Part shown: one piece after another, positions 1 to 10,377 of the stretch
Position numbering within the stretch: the first letter of the stretch is position 1
Layout: each line of letters begins with the position of its first letter
DNA from: Coenobita brevimanus
Taxonomy: Eukaryota > Arthropoda > Malacostraca > Decapoda > Coenobitidae
Reading direction: 5' to 3'
Assembly (NCBI GenBank): GCA_032717465.1
Contig: CM064670.1
Location: 12,250,679-12,314,678, forward strand
DNA length: 64,000 nt
The notes under the pieces: generated by a model
Databases searched by the model: none
Told to the model about the DNA's origin: nothing
The model's input: only the letters and a program-made list of their open reading frames with translations
Made by a program: the position numbers and the translations under genes

Positions 1-167
1 GAAGGTTTATATCCAAGGGGTGGTTGGGGTTTATTGCTCACGTAATGCCACTCAGGGATGAGTGAGGCTGGTCACTCTCATCTTAAATGTCAGGACCAAC
101 TGCCTACCCCCGGGCTCCTACGCTCCTTATGGGGCAACGTAGAATTGGATGATGGATGGATGGATGG
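1..167 (+). mobile_element. SINE1 copy, cut by the window edge
   Basis: This is the 3' part of a tRNA-derived SINE family with five copies in the window. The window begins just before GGTTTATATCC (4-14), which sits where the Pol III B box (GGTTCGANTCC) lies in the complete copies. The A box would be upstream of the window. The body, with the landmarks TTGCTCACGTAATGCCACTC and CCCCGGGCTCCTACGCTCC, is shared with copies at 13632, 13739, 36932 and 48738. The 3' end is a GATGGATGGATGG run that passes straight into (ATT)n. Confidence 0.75.
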
Positions 168-214
<47 letters not shown>

Positions 215-237
215 CATCATCATCATCATTATCATTA
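168..237. repeat. (ATT)n/(ATC)n microsatellite at a SINE 3' tail
   Basis: About 15 ATT units followed by ATC units, continuous with the SINE1 tail. The leucine/isoleucine-rich open frames across it are translated repeat, not genes. Confidence 0.9.
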
Positions 238-2870
238 TGCAGTCTGTTTTAAAGTGACTAGCGTCCTCTATTGTCGTTGACCTTCGCATGAGTGCTATTT
301 TTTTCCAGCGTAATGTGGACAGTGTGTGGAAAATGTGCGACAAAGACTCACCCGGGATTGCCTCACAATGCATGAACACAGCCAATTAAGCCTTCATGCA
401 CAGGTGTTTTGTCTTAAACAATGAGTGACACAATGAGTATGACCCAACAGTGGCGCAGGCGTAGGCCACTAATCCCTGTGATCTCAGGCGGCTCCATAGC
501 AACGCTCGCTTCTCTGTATTTATTTATTTATGTAGATAGGTTGATGCATAAACAGATGCATATTTAGATAGATAGATAGTTGGACGAATATTGATAGACA
601 GATAGACAGATAAATGGAGAAATGGATAGACAGGTAGACAGACAAATAGATAGGTAGATCTAATAGCGTTTGTTATCCTCATACACTAATTTTCATTTAC
701 GCATTTCATTCCAAACATGGGCTAGGAAACCCAAGCATGAGGCCCACTAACCCATCCATTTCAACAACAAGGGATTGTTTCTCTGCAGTTCTCACACGTC
801 ACCTTTTATTTAACACTAATTCTCAGTATACTGTTGTGGTACGCTAAGCATCTTACATCTGGACGTGGTGTTGTACAGGGCCGCTGAAGTTTTAAGGACA
901 CATCTGTGGAGCCATATGAAAAAAACTATATGGCTATATTCAGTCAAAATCCAATGACAGTTTCTTGACACAGACGGGATCCAATGAATGACCTTATATC
1001 CCCCAGCTCGCCATTCCATCAACTCCACTTTATGTATCGAAATATTCTGCGCATGTGAACATTAATACTGTATACCATACAAGGAAGCAAGCTTGAACGA
1101 AAAGAAAAGGAAAGAGATACGAGCAGAGCCCAGGACTACGCTAAGCCTGCCACTCCCTTAATATTACAAGTCCTCGCTGCAGTTCACCAAACCTCCATAT
1201 TCTTTTGGACTGTGGGTGAGTTCAGATGTCTTCCTTCCAGTGCTCCTTGGATTCCCTGTTTCGGTAGTTGCAGTACAGAAGATAAGTTTATTTTACAATA
1301 TGCCCACATCATAAAGACAAGGAACTGAGTGTTATGTAAATATATGGAATTGGACCCGTTTTCTTCACTAGAGATCGAACACTTTAGTTTGGACCACAAT
1401 TCAAGACGAGTTATTCTTGGCACTGAATAGAGGACAGGCAGATCTATTGGACAAGACTTCACGCCCTTTTTACTGGGTTATCTCAGAATTACAAGCCATC
1501 TCAGAGGTGGCAATCATTCATCCAGGGTCCGGATACACGAACAGGCTTACCATAGTTCCTTGGTGTAACTCATATTTTGATGGATAAGAAGATTAAGAGA
1601 TGTGGGAAGCTTCTGCATTTTCCTTTCCTTGTCCTTCCTGGGAAACAAATCAAAGCTACACTGGTGAGTTGATGGTGATGGGTGTTTGTGGGTATAGATC
1701 AAGGGAGAGGACTCACACTCTTGTCCTGGCTCACCACCGTCACCCACATTCCAGCTCCTCAACCACCTTACCACATGAAATCAGTCCTACCCCTATGTTC
1801 TACAGCCTGGAATCCATTGTTGGGGCAATCTCCTGCTCCCGACCCAGCACTGATGCCACTCCTTCCCATTGCCTGAAGTTTGTTGAGGGGGTAATCTGCT
1901 CCCTTACCTAGTATTGGATCATTAAGGCATGTTGGATGGGCTAGACAGTCCCAGAAAAATACACTGGTATAAACACAGACACTCACTTACACACAATAGC
2001 TTTTACGGCATAAGTTGTTACACTCAACATCTGTCCTCAAATCAAATCACGTCGTACGTTCTCTCATTCCTTCCCTCTATTATTATACTTATTGTAGCAC
2101 ACAGGTATGGTTCTGCCATGGGAATAACTATCCGGTGAAACCCAAATTTGCCGGGAAATAATTCAGAACTTTCCTGCATATATGCCAGTCCATTTGCCTC
2201 TACTGTAGCTTAATGTGTGAATAACATTTATGCTACCTATCCAATGTCACTTGAACCCCAAGCTTACCCTAAATAATAAAATACGTGAAAATATGATGCC
2301 AAGATATAGATAATGTATCATTTAACAATCAATCACATATTACAATGTTCAAGGTTGGATTACCGTTGTTCAGTACATTTAAGGCATGATAACACTCAAG
2401 GGTCTGTTAACGAGCGTAAGTATTATAATTAACACACACACCACAAACCCAGCCAGGAGACAAGACGTGTGTGGTGGGCAATCCCCAGGTCCTGTCCTTC
2501 CCCCTTACTATTTTTTTTAACCAGCCCATATCCCACTGACCGGGCTAATGTATGGCCCGGCCTACACTATATGTGCAGGAAATCTTTAAACGAACGAACG
2601 ATTATAATTAAACTGGTAAATCAGGAGGTGCTGTAAACTCCGTAAGCCCACAAAAATAATATCAGTACGAATGCGCAACAGCTGGTGTGTAAGTATTTTG
2701 TTTGGTCATTGCGAAGGAGATCATATTAATGTCCCCTGTGAAGAAATACGCTGGATACTACTGCAGGGAGCCTCATGAGTCATGAGAAATTTCCGTAAGC
2801 ATGCTCCGCCACTGAAATATGCTCATCATTTATTTCCATTTTTAAGGCCTGTGTATACAGTATATACAGT
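238..2870. other. No gene recognised; unassigned sequence
   Basis: I find no convincing coding region or known repeat in this 2.6-kb stretch. It holds an imperfect GATA/GACA tract at about 560-660. The open frames, including one of 103 codons at 1600-1911, have stops close by in every frame and no recognisable motif. Several adjacent frames overlap on both strands, as expected for non-coding DNA. Confidence 0.5.
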
Positions 2871-2879
2871 ATGTGCATG

Positions 2880-3400
2880 AACGTTTAACTGCATGTGCTT
2901 TCTCAGTGAGCGGGTTTCGCAAGGGGAGTCCTGTTTCCATAATTTCCACCACCTGCTCATATTACCCTGAAAACAACAGCAGTCACATGAGAGCCAAAGA
3001 AGGAGGGAGGGGTTCGCCAACAAAATGGAAAAATAAGAGATCTTGGAGATCTTTGTAAATAACTTTCATTCAACATAAAAAAAAAAAAAACACACACACA
3101 CACAGGATAGTAGTAGCATGAGTGTTAAAAGAAAATAGAGAGTAGTCGTCATTTTGAAACAGTGAAATAGAATAGTTGTATAAAGGTCTCTGGGTCCCAC
3201 TGTATTCTATTTGGGAGCCCCTGTACCCTATTTCCACACTCCACCCATATTAAGCTGAATATAATAGCACTCATACGAAGGTCAAAGGAAAACAGGGGAC
3301 ACGCGTCACTGAAACAGACCGTAAAAGAGAGTAAAATAAAATGTTTCGGCCTCCCTTCCATTACACTGGTTTGCAAAAATATTGAACTGCAAACGCTTGG
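2880..3400. repeat. Possible diverged tandem duplication, about 300 bp apart
   Basis: The stretch 2920-3030 and the stretch 3205-3310 share an ordered set of short matches: GGGAGTCCTGTTTCC against GGGAGCCCCTGTACC, then CCTGCTCATATTA against CCACCCATATTA, then CACATGAGAGCCAAAG against CTCATACGAAGGTCAAAG. A poly(A)/(CA)n tract lies between them at 3077-3105. The similarity is weak and judged by eye. Confidence 0.3.
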
Positions 3401-3514
3401 CTCATGAAATTGCCGGGTGACCATCAAAGGAAGCCCACCATAAACGAAACCTTGTTGGAAGCTTTAATAACTGTAGCTGAAAATATGGCCACTCGTTATA
3501 GGAGGTTTCACGAC

Positions 3515-3566
3515 TCGGGGTGCAGGTGGGCTTGATGTTGGTGGGGTGTTGCCTGTAGGAGGGTTT

Positions 3567-3599
<33 letters not shown>

Positions 3600-4060
3600 T
3601 GAGAATAGAGGGTTTGGGTGTGGGTTTGTGTAGGTGGGAGTGGGATGGGTTTGATGGATGTGGGTGCGTGTGGGTGGGTTTAGTAAGTGTTGGTGCGTGG
3701 GGATGTGGGTGTTGGTAGCTTTGCCTGGGTGTGGTGTGAATGGGTTTGCCTAGATGTGGGTAAGATATGAGTCGGTGTTGGTGGAGGGCGCGAGCATGGG
3801 TGTGTGTGGAGGGTGTGAGTGGGTTTATGTACAGTTGCGGAAGAATATTCTGTCCCATATTTTGTATGGGTTGTGGAGATATCTGGCAACTCTCTCTGAG
3901 TAGTAAACAGCTCATACGAACCTCCATGAATGAACAGGCCGAACTCACTCAAGTGGCATATGGATCACACAGTTGCCTGAAAGTAGACGGTGTGAATGAA
4001 TGGGTGTGGTTGGGTGTACGGGGGATATGGGTTACGATGTGTTAGTGGGGTATGTGGTGA
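3515..4060. repeat. GT-rich degenerate minisatellite with (TG)n core
   Basis: Irregular repetition of GGTGTGGGTTTG-like units, with a (TG)n run at 3568-3598 and G-rich runs near 4085. The opposite-strand frames rich in His, Pro and Thr are translations of this repeat. Confidence 0.75.
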
Positions 4061-4134
4061 GGCCAGTGTGTGTTTGTGTGTGTGTGGGGGGGGGCAATTT
4101 AGTGTTGGCCACTCTAGAAACAGTATCAGCTCAG

Positions 4135-4138
<4 letters not shown>

Positions 4139-4180
<42 letters not shown>
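4139..4180. repeat. (GA)n microsatellite
   Basis: About 20 uninterrupted GA units. The Arg/Glu or Ser/Leu frames over it are artefacts. Confidence 0.95.
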
Positions 4181-4181
<1 letters not shown>

Positions 4182-4494
4182 AACATAAATATTATGATTG
4201 CGTGTGTGGGTGTGGGTGTGCAAGTGAGTATGCCCATGTTACTTTTTTAATTTATTTCTCTCAGTCCGTGTTTGATACAGCGTGTTTGATGCTTGTATTG
4301 CTCTGTCAGTGTAGAGGAAATTGAAATTCTTGAGGCACAGTTCCGATCATTAATCTCTTTACACAATCGAGGTTCTAAGTCGATGCGGCGAAATCCCACA
4401 CTATTTGATTACTTTTGAACATCCCCCCTCCCCTTTTTTTCACTTGGTCTTGGCCTATATTATCATTCTTTGACTTCCACTTGCGCCAGTTTTT

Positions 4495-4740
4495 TCGTTA
4501 TTTTGCATTAACTTGGCCCTAATTCTCGTCCTTTTGTTGTCATATGGTTCGGATTTTCATGTTTTTGTAGTTTACTCGACTTAGCTAAGTGACCGATTGA
4601 GATCATTCTGCTGCTCTACATCTTTCCATGACACTTCTTCGTGACTAGCATCATATTTAAGTGTTAATCTATTGTCGTAACTAAGCATTCAAGATCGAGA
4701 GATGGCAAATGTTGGGCCAAGTTACAGTGAAAAGACTGTA
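4495..4740 (+). mobile_element. MITE-A copy 1
   Basis: A 240-bp inverted-repeat element with no coding capacity. The left end has TTTGCATTAACTTGGCCC; the right end has GGGCCAAGTTACAGTGAAAA, close to its reverse complement. Interior landmarks shared with six other copies are CGTCCTTTTG, CTTCGTGACTAGCATCATAT, GTTAATCTATTGTCG and the CATTCAAGA segment. This architecture indicates a non-autonomous DNA transposon; the superfamily is not identifiable because I cannot define a target-site duplication. Confidence 0.65.
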
Positions 4741-4984
4741 GATTCAGAGGATTACATCGGGGTCAGATTAGTTTAGCAGGGTGATGATACATTTTGAAAT
4801 TCCGGCCTATCTTTTTTTGTAACTGATTAATTTAGAAAGATTCTCTCATTTTTTTGACACGGCATTAAGTCAGCTTATAGTAACTAATGAAGCTAGTCTT
4901 CAACCCGTTAGATTATTATTGTTCATAAGTTTAGCAAAGTTACGGTAGAGTTTGCCACGGCTTTAAGATTGCACTTAGTATGAA

Positions 4985-5285
4985 TATCGTTAATCGGCTT
5001 CAAAAAGATATCAGTAAAATTGAACAGTTTAGAGAAGATGTAAAGGAACTATACGATGTTTGTTTTCACCAGATGGAACTGGGCCACCACAACTCCTTCA
5101 GCACCGAGTCGTTGTTGCGTGATTATCGATGAGCCTTAATTGTGAGATAAGAATGAATCTCCTTGGTTACTCTTGATTAACCTTCAGTCTTACTGTAGTT
5201 GGCAATGAACTAAGCTGATAGGGGTTTGGGATATCGTCAGGTTATATCAGACGCGATTAATGAAACGAGATTCTAACCCTTCTTA
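4985..5285 (+). repeat. Dispersed repeat D, copy 1
   Basis: Shares ordered segments with 35140-35425: CTCCTTGGTTA, the TTTGTTTTCA..CAGATGG block, and GCTGATAGGGGTTTGGGAT against GCTGAAAGGGGTTAGGGAT. No coding potential is visible. Type unknown. Confidence 0.4.
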
Positions 5286-5635
5286 TTATTGTTCCTTTGT
5301 TTAGGAAGATTTCAATAGTTTTTCGTTCGTTATGAGATTTCAGCCAACTAATGAATTGTTGTTTAGATACTTAGTCACATACCATTAACTTCTGACCGGA
5401 GTTTAAGAATAAATTAACACTAAAGTGGAGGTTTAGGCAGATATAATTAAATTTTGACCAGGTTTTGAGAATAAATAAACTATGAGCTGCAGTTTTGTTC
5501 ACATCTTTATTAGACTTTGACTCGGTTTTGGGAATAAACAAACCTGAGGCTCTGTCCCCAACAGGTGTCAGAGGGAGTTCGCTGACCCAGGGTTCCGGTG
5601 TAATTAAACACAGGGTTTCAAGCCCCTCACCAGAC

Positions 5636-6456
5636 CACTTTATTCAGCCTATTAACCCCTCCAGCCCACATTATTCGGCCTATTAACCCCCCCAGCCCAC
5701 GTTATTCAGCCTATTAACCCCTCCAGCCCACGTTATTCTGCACATTATTCGGCCTATTAACCCCCCCAGCCCACGTTATTCAGCCTATTAACCCCTCCAG
5801 CCCACGTTATTCTGCCTATTAACCCCTCCACCCCACGTTATTCTGCCTATTAACCCCTCCAGCCCACGTTATTCTGCCTATTAACCCCTCCAGCCCAAGT
5901 TATTCGGCCTATTAACCCCTCCAGCCCACGTTATTCTGCCAATTAACCCCTCCAGCCCACGTTATTCTGCCTATTAACCCCTCCAGCCCACGTTATTCGG
6001 CCTATTAACCTCTCCAGCCCACGTTATTCGGCCTATTAAACTCTCCAGTCCACGTTTTTAGGCCTATTATTTCCACCAGCCCATGTTATTATGCTTATTA
6101 ACTCCTCCAGAAAACGGTATTATGCCTATTAATCCCTACAGCCCGCGTTATTCTGCCTATTAACCCCTCCAGCCCTCGTTGTTAGGCCTATTAATCCCTC
6201 CAGCCCACGTTATTAGGCCTATTAACCCCTCCAGCCCACGTTATTAGGCCTATTAACCCCTCCAGCCCACGTTATTAGGCCTATTAACCCCTCCAGCCCA
6301 CATTATTAGGCCTATTAACCCCTCCAGCCCACGTTATTAGGCCTATTAACCCCTCCAGCCCACGTTATTAGGCCTATTAACCCCTCCAGCCCACGTTATT
6401 AGGCCTATTAACCCCTCCAGCCCACGTTTTTAGGCCTATTAACCCCTCCAGCCCAC
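5636..6456. repeat. 31-bp minisatellite, about 26 copies
   Basis: Unit of 31 bp containing TTATTAGGCCTATTAACC and CCTCCAGCCCACG. The right block (6190-6440) is nearly uniform with the TTAGG variant; the left block uses TTCGG/TTCTG variants; the middle (6040-6180) is the most degenerate. One irregular unit with an extra 10 bp or so lies near 5738. Contiguous units with no unique spacers rule out a CRISPR array. Confidence 0.95.
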
Positions 6457-6589
6457 CACGTCTTTTTCATGTCATTCGATGGGTTTGCTTCAGTTCAATG
6501 GAAGTTTTCGTAGTGCTTGGGTTAGTGATGTCCATATCTCACCTACTGTATACTGCTGGAAATGTCTCTCTTATCAGAAAAACATAATC

Positions 6590-6958
6590 TTCTAAAAGCA
6601 GCAAGATCGAAAAGTAGGACATGATATGAAAAAAAAAAAATCATCTCAAAGTAACAAGACAGAAAAGTCTTTCGTAAAAAAAAAAAAAAAAAAAAAATCT
6701 GAGGGTAGCATGCTCGAAAATCTCTCCGAAGGTAGCAAGATTGAAAAGTCTCTCATAGTATAAGAAAAATCATATAACAATAGTAAGATCGAGAAGACTG
6801 TCTCAATGTAAAAAAATAAAACAAAAGAAAACGAGGTCGAAAAGGTTGTCCTAATTTAAAAGAAAAAAATTATATCAAGGCAGAAAAATCGAGAAGTGTC
6901 TCTCAGTAAAAAGAAAAAAAATATCATCAAATCATCAAGGTAGCAAGCTCTATAACAC
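6590..6958. repeat. Degenerate tandem array with A-rich spacers
   Basis: Six or seven diverged units of roughly 55-60 bp, each with a GCAAGATCGAAAAG-like segment, then a TCTCTCAGT-like segment, then an A-rich run (for example 6678-6697). Confidence 0.6.
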
Positions 6959-7151
6959 GTCATCAGTCTGAACTGTTTAACCCGATCGGTCCAACGTCTT
7001 TTTCATATTTTTTTACAGACGATTTGTTTACATTAGGACCTCCCCCACCCCCCGTCTCTTTCGCAATGAGTCTATGGATCCTGTGTCAAACCCCAGCATC
7101 TCAAATCGTCTTTCCCAAGCTGAATAAAATCGTCTGGTGATGGCAACAGTA

Positions 7152-7376
7152 CTGGGTGGTCCATATACAGTATAACACTGGTCTTCCACTCCACTGGGTA
7201 ATTCCTCCTGTGTTGTGGGAATGGATCGGTCAGCCTGTCACTCTATCCTGTGTCATGTAATCCTCTAGTACAACCACTACTGCACCCATGCCCACACTAA
7301 CAGACTGAACCATCCCCTCAACACATAGGATACCGCCGGGTAAGTTTCCAGCGAGTGCTATTTACGTCCCACCCTG
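7152..7376. mobile_element. Tc1/mariner-like MITE (MITE-H), copy 1
   Basis: A 225-bp element with imperfect terminal inverted repeats. The left end is CTGGGTGGTCCATATACAG; the right end, reverse-complemented, is CAGGGTGGGACGTAAATAGC. Both ends are flanked by the dinucleotide TA (7150-7151 and 7377-7378), the target-site duplication expected of Tc1/mariner insertions. A relative lies at 9818-10028. No open frame of note, so it is non-autonomous. Confidence 0.65.
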
Positions 7377-7504
7377 TATATATCAGTAGACGTTATCCGC
7401 GGCCCGGTAAAACAGGTCAGCCAGGTGGACGGCTAAAATAAGCCTCCACCGCGTATGACGTCACGCTTGCCACTGACTCAGGGGTCCGCCAACCCCACAA
7501 CTCT

Positions 7505-7786
7505 GTATTTATATTTGTTTTGCTCCATTGGTTTTTTCTTTGTTTCCTACATATATTTGTAAGCTGGATATGATTTCAGCACCTAATGAAAGATTTTCTT
7601 TTCGAAGATGGTGGTTTTCTTTTACTAGTCTCTTAACTGTCTGATTTAGTTCTTCCTGTATGTTGTGATTACAGGTGCTCTTCATTTCTGTTTTCCAAAC
7701 GCTGGCATCTACATTGGTTCCAAAGTTGTTTAACGTCTCTGTTAATATTCTCTTCAGTCCATGTTCCTCTGCCCTTTCAGATCATC
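7505..7786 (-). pseudogene. Coiled-coil-like frame, possible transposase remnant
   Basis: An uninterrupted minus-strand frame of about 90 codons runs from a stop near 7786 to the stop at about 7510. It is rich in Lys, Glu, Asn and Leu and includes EELNQTVKRLVKENHHLRKE, a heptad-like pattern suggesting a coiled coil. No start codon or clear splice site defines it. Known P-superfamily transposases carry a coiled-coil segment after the THAP domain, and this stretch lies downstream of the THAP segment on the same strand. Linking the two is inference; it could equally be a chance open frame. Confidence 0.3.
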
Positions 7787-7904
7787 CATTCAACTCCGTT
7801 GGTACCCTGGTTGCTGAAAGAATGGCAAATGTAACATTACACCACTTACTAAGCCTTTTTATGCCTTTCCGTACAATTGATAACGATCTCCAGGAAATGT
7901 GATT

Positions 7905-8395
7905 TAATATCAGCCAAATAATACCGTACCGCACAAATAATGCTATACCCACACAAACGTTTCTCTACTCTCACAAATAATTTTGTGTCCACATAAATGA
8001 TACCATACCCGCACACATAATGCTGTACTTTCACTAATAATGCTACACCCTCACACACACAGCTCTGCTACATTACTATTGTTCTACCCTCAAATACGAG
8101 TATACACGCCTATACTGCTGTACCTTTACAAACAGTGTCTACCTGTACATATAATGCTGTATCATAAATAATGCAGCAGCTTCACACACACACAGTTATG
8201 CGTCACTACATAATGCTCTACCCTCACACACATCTCTATTGCTGTACCTTCACAAATAATGCCATACCCATACACATAATGCTGTACCTTCCCAAAGAAT
8301 GTTGCACCCTCAAGCACACAACTGTGCCTCACTGGATATTGCTCTACCTTCACATACACACTCCTCTTTACCACCATTCACAGGCAAAATCATTT
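7905..8395. repeat. Degenerate tandem array, about 25-bp units
   Basis: Repeated ATAATGCTGTACC(T/C)TCACAAA-like units with variants CATACCCACACACATAATGC and GCACCCTCAAGCACA. It lies between the THAP segment and the coiled-coil frame. Open frames on either strand over it are repeat translations. Confidence 0.75.
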
Positions 8396-8436
8396 TGCAG
8401 TGTACTGTAGACTAGCTGTATGCTAATGAAACCTAC

Positions 8437-8717
8437 CATCTGGCAAAAAGAGAGATGGAACAGCTTCCTTCTCCAGTGTTCTTTGTTTTATCGGCCTTCT
8501 AATACCAAGTAATCGATATTTCATGTCATCTATTAAATCATTTTCAGTGAAGCGTATATAGCACAGGGGTACATTATTTTGATTCACTTTCTGCACGACA
8601 ACAAGCATTTACCCACTTCTCTCTGCATGCTTTTTCTGTTGGAGAACTAAAATATATATGCTGAATTTCTCTGTCTTTTGTCTTATGTTTGGTGTTAAAA
8701 CAACCACATAGTGAACA
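8437..8717 (-). pseudogene. THAP zinc-finger exon, decayed
   Basis: The minus strand from 8717 reads CSLCGCFNTKHK, then IYFSSPTEKACREKWVNACC in the same frame. After a one-base shift near 8590 it continues LCYIRFTENDLIDDMKYRLL and ends KEAVPSLFLPDG. This is the THAP (C2CH) pattern: a Cys pair at the N-terminus, an aromatic-Pro segment, the invariant Trp in the REKW segment, the C-x2-H-F block and the closing AVPS-hydrophobic motif. Defects are an in-frame stop immediately before the first Cys with no start codon, the frameshift, and His replaced by Arg in the C-x2-H position. The final codon is followed by GTAGGT, a possible splice donor (8431-8436). THAP domains bind DNA and occur in host regulators and in P-type transposases; the surrounding inverted repeats favour the second. 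Confidence 0.6.
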
Positions 8718-9054
8718 TTATTTTTTTTTCTTATCTAATCACAGGAACATAATACACAAACGAAAAACAACATCAAAGTAGCTATATAATTCTATGCCTG
8801 GAATCTGGATACACCTGAGAGTGGGCTACACACAGGCAAATGAGTGGCCAGCGTGACGTCATGACCTCCTCCATCTCCCTAGGGACCTTCGCATCAGCTG
8901 ACCTGTTTTACTGGGCCGTGACGTCATCATACTGAGGAGGCCAATCTGTATTGTCCGAGAATGCCTTTATTCATAATCCTGATACTTCTAAATATGCCTC
9001 AGGTTTGGAGCGACCTTTTGTAAGGAATAGATGCAGTATTTACTGTAAATAGAC

Positions 9055-9300
9055 AGAGACAAAGAAGACAGACAGTATTTACCATTATTAAACAGGCAGA
9101 CAGACAGTCAGTATTTACCATTATTAGACTGACAGGCAGACAGACAGTATTTACCATTATTAGAAAGACAGACAGACAGACAGGCAGATAGACAGATAGA
9201 TAAATAGATAGGTGGAGGATTGGATGGATGGATGGATGGATGGATAGATAGGTAGATACAGATATAGATAGATGGATATATTGATAGATAGACAAGTAGA
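9055..9300. repeat. Tandem 42-bp repeat with GACA/GATA tract
   Basis: Three units of about 42 bp containing CAGTATTTACCATTATTA, joined by GACAGACAG runs, followed by mixed GACA, GATA and GATG tetranucleotides (9165-9300). The Leu/Ser/Ile-rich frames on the minus strand are repeat translations. Confidence 0.85.
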
Positions 9301-9357
9301 TAAGAATGTGCAATGACAGGCAAGTCCAAAATCGATAGGAATCCATTTAGTGCAAGA

Positions 9358-9432
9358 AGCCTTTGCCAAGTTGAATAAAACCGTCTGGCAGTGTTAAAGA
9401 ATAAACAAGACGTCATCGTACTGAATGGGTTA
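9358..9432 (-). repeat. MITE-C terminal fragment
   Basis: Contains AAGTTGAATAAAACCGTCTGG and ends GACGTCATCGTACTGAATGG. The same pair of motifs bounds 43251-43450 and recurs in part at 7118-7145, 54205-54362 and 63545-63585. Read on the minus strand the terminus is CCATTCAGTACGATGACGTC. Confidence 0.45.
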
Positions 9433-9817
9433 ATCTACATAACCAACAGCAATAACCATTAACCCTTTGACTCTATATTTTTGTATGTCTTAGTCTCAGC
9501 ATAGATTTCAGAGTTCTTTGCCTGAGGTCCAGCAGATCTCTAGGTACCAGACAGCATCACATGCCATCACCTCGGTGCTAATACCCACCGTCTGGATTAA
9601 ATAAATTCTAGGGCAGTGTCCTTCAGGACTGGTGGACTGGTATTAGAGATGGTATTTTTATGATATGTCCATGGGTATTGTAGGTGTTATCTAAAGACTG
9701 CTTATGTAATACTCCAAGCATCAAAAAATTCACTACCCCAGCCTTGAATCCAGCTGGCATAAAAAATGAAGTGTTATTCCGGCTACGGACTATATACAGT
9801 ATATCAGAGTCTATATA
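9433..9817. other. No gene recognised
   Basis: A 75-codon minus-strand frame (9623-9850) has no recognisable motif and runs into the neighbouring MITE. Nothing else is supported. Confidence 0.4.
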
Positions 9818-10028
9818 CAGGCTGGTCCCTATATAACGCTCCTCCTCCACTCTTCAGGGCGATTTCTTGTGTGTTGCAGAGACGGCTCAGTTACTGTTAT
9901 TAATGCTTGCCTTGGATAATTAAATCATGCCCTACTCAGCCACCACACCAGCAGAATGTGCACCCCCCGCACCACGTGAGAGACCACCGGGTGATTTTCC
10001 AGTGGGTTGCTATATAACGACCACCCTA
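9818..10028. mobile_element. Tc1/mariner-like MITE (MITE-H), copy 2
   Basis: A 211-bp relative of 7152-7376. The left end is CAGGCTGGTCCCTATATAAC; the right end is GCTATATAACGACCACCCTA, an imperfect reverse complement. TA flanks both ends (9816-9817, 10029-10030). The interior has diverged strongly from copy 1, but the right subterminal block (GGGTGATTTTCCAGTGGGTT against GGGTAAGTTTCCAGCGAGTG) is shared. Confidence 0.6.
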
Positions 10029-10377
10029 TACAGCGTCTACATAAACCGACAGATTGAGAAAATTTGTCAGCGTATGGAATGAGGTACTACCACCGCCACT
10101 ACAACTCTTCGCCACGGTTCGGGTTTAGAATTTCCAGCCAGTGTACATGAGGCTGATCCTGCCCACAGGGTGCTCTCTGAAAGAGTTAACCCAGGGTGGA
10201 GAATACCAAGGGGAAAGCCACAAAACTCATGGCTGGAGCTGGTTGATCATTCTTGTCGATATATACTTAGAGGGGGAGCAATCGCTGCCTGGAGGGTTGC
10301 ACGGAGGGACCCAACGTGAGTGGTGTCGGAGGTTGAGTGAGGCTATGCACCCCATCCATCTCCATCTCTTCCTCCCT

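Larger units (their letters stand above)
7386..8936 (-). mobile_element. Candidate THAP-bearing DNA transposon remnant
   Basis: Two inverted copies of a sequence of about 85-100 bp face each other across 1.5 kb. The left copy (7401-7485) has GGCCCGGTAAAACAGGTCAGC-type sequence, then TATGACGTCACGCTTGCCAC. The right copy (about 8842-8920), read on the minus strand, has the same two blocks with nearly the same spacing. Between them on the minus strand lie a THAP-domain coding segment (8437-8717) about 125 bp inside the right repeat, then a degenerate tandem array, then a coiled-coil-like frame (7505-7786). THAP first, coiled coil next, inside long inverted repeats, is the order known from P-superfamily transposases. 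The catalytic part is not recognisable, and no target duplication is seen. Confidence 0.45.

Noticed and set aside
3680..3952. His/Thr/Pro-rich minus-strand proteins
   Set aside because: Translations of GT-rich minisatellite DNA.
5636..6456. CRISPR-like array
   Set aside because: Units are contiguous and diverge gradually, with no unique spacers, leader or cas genes; the DNA is eukaryotic.
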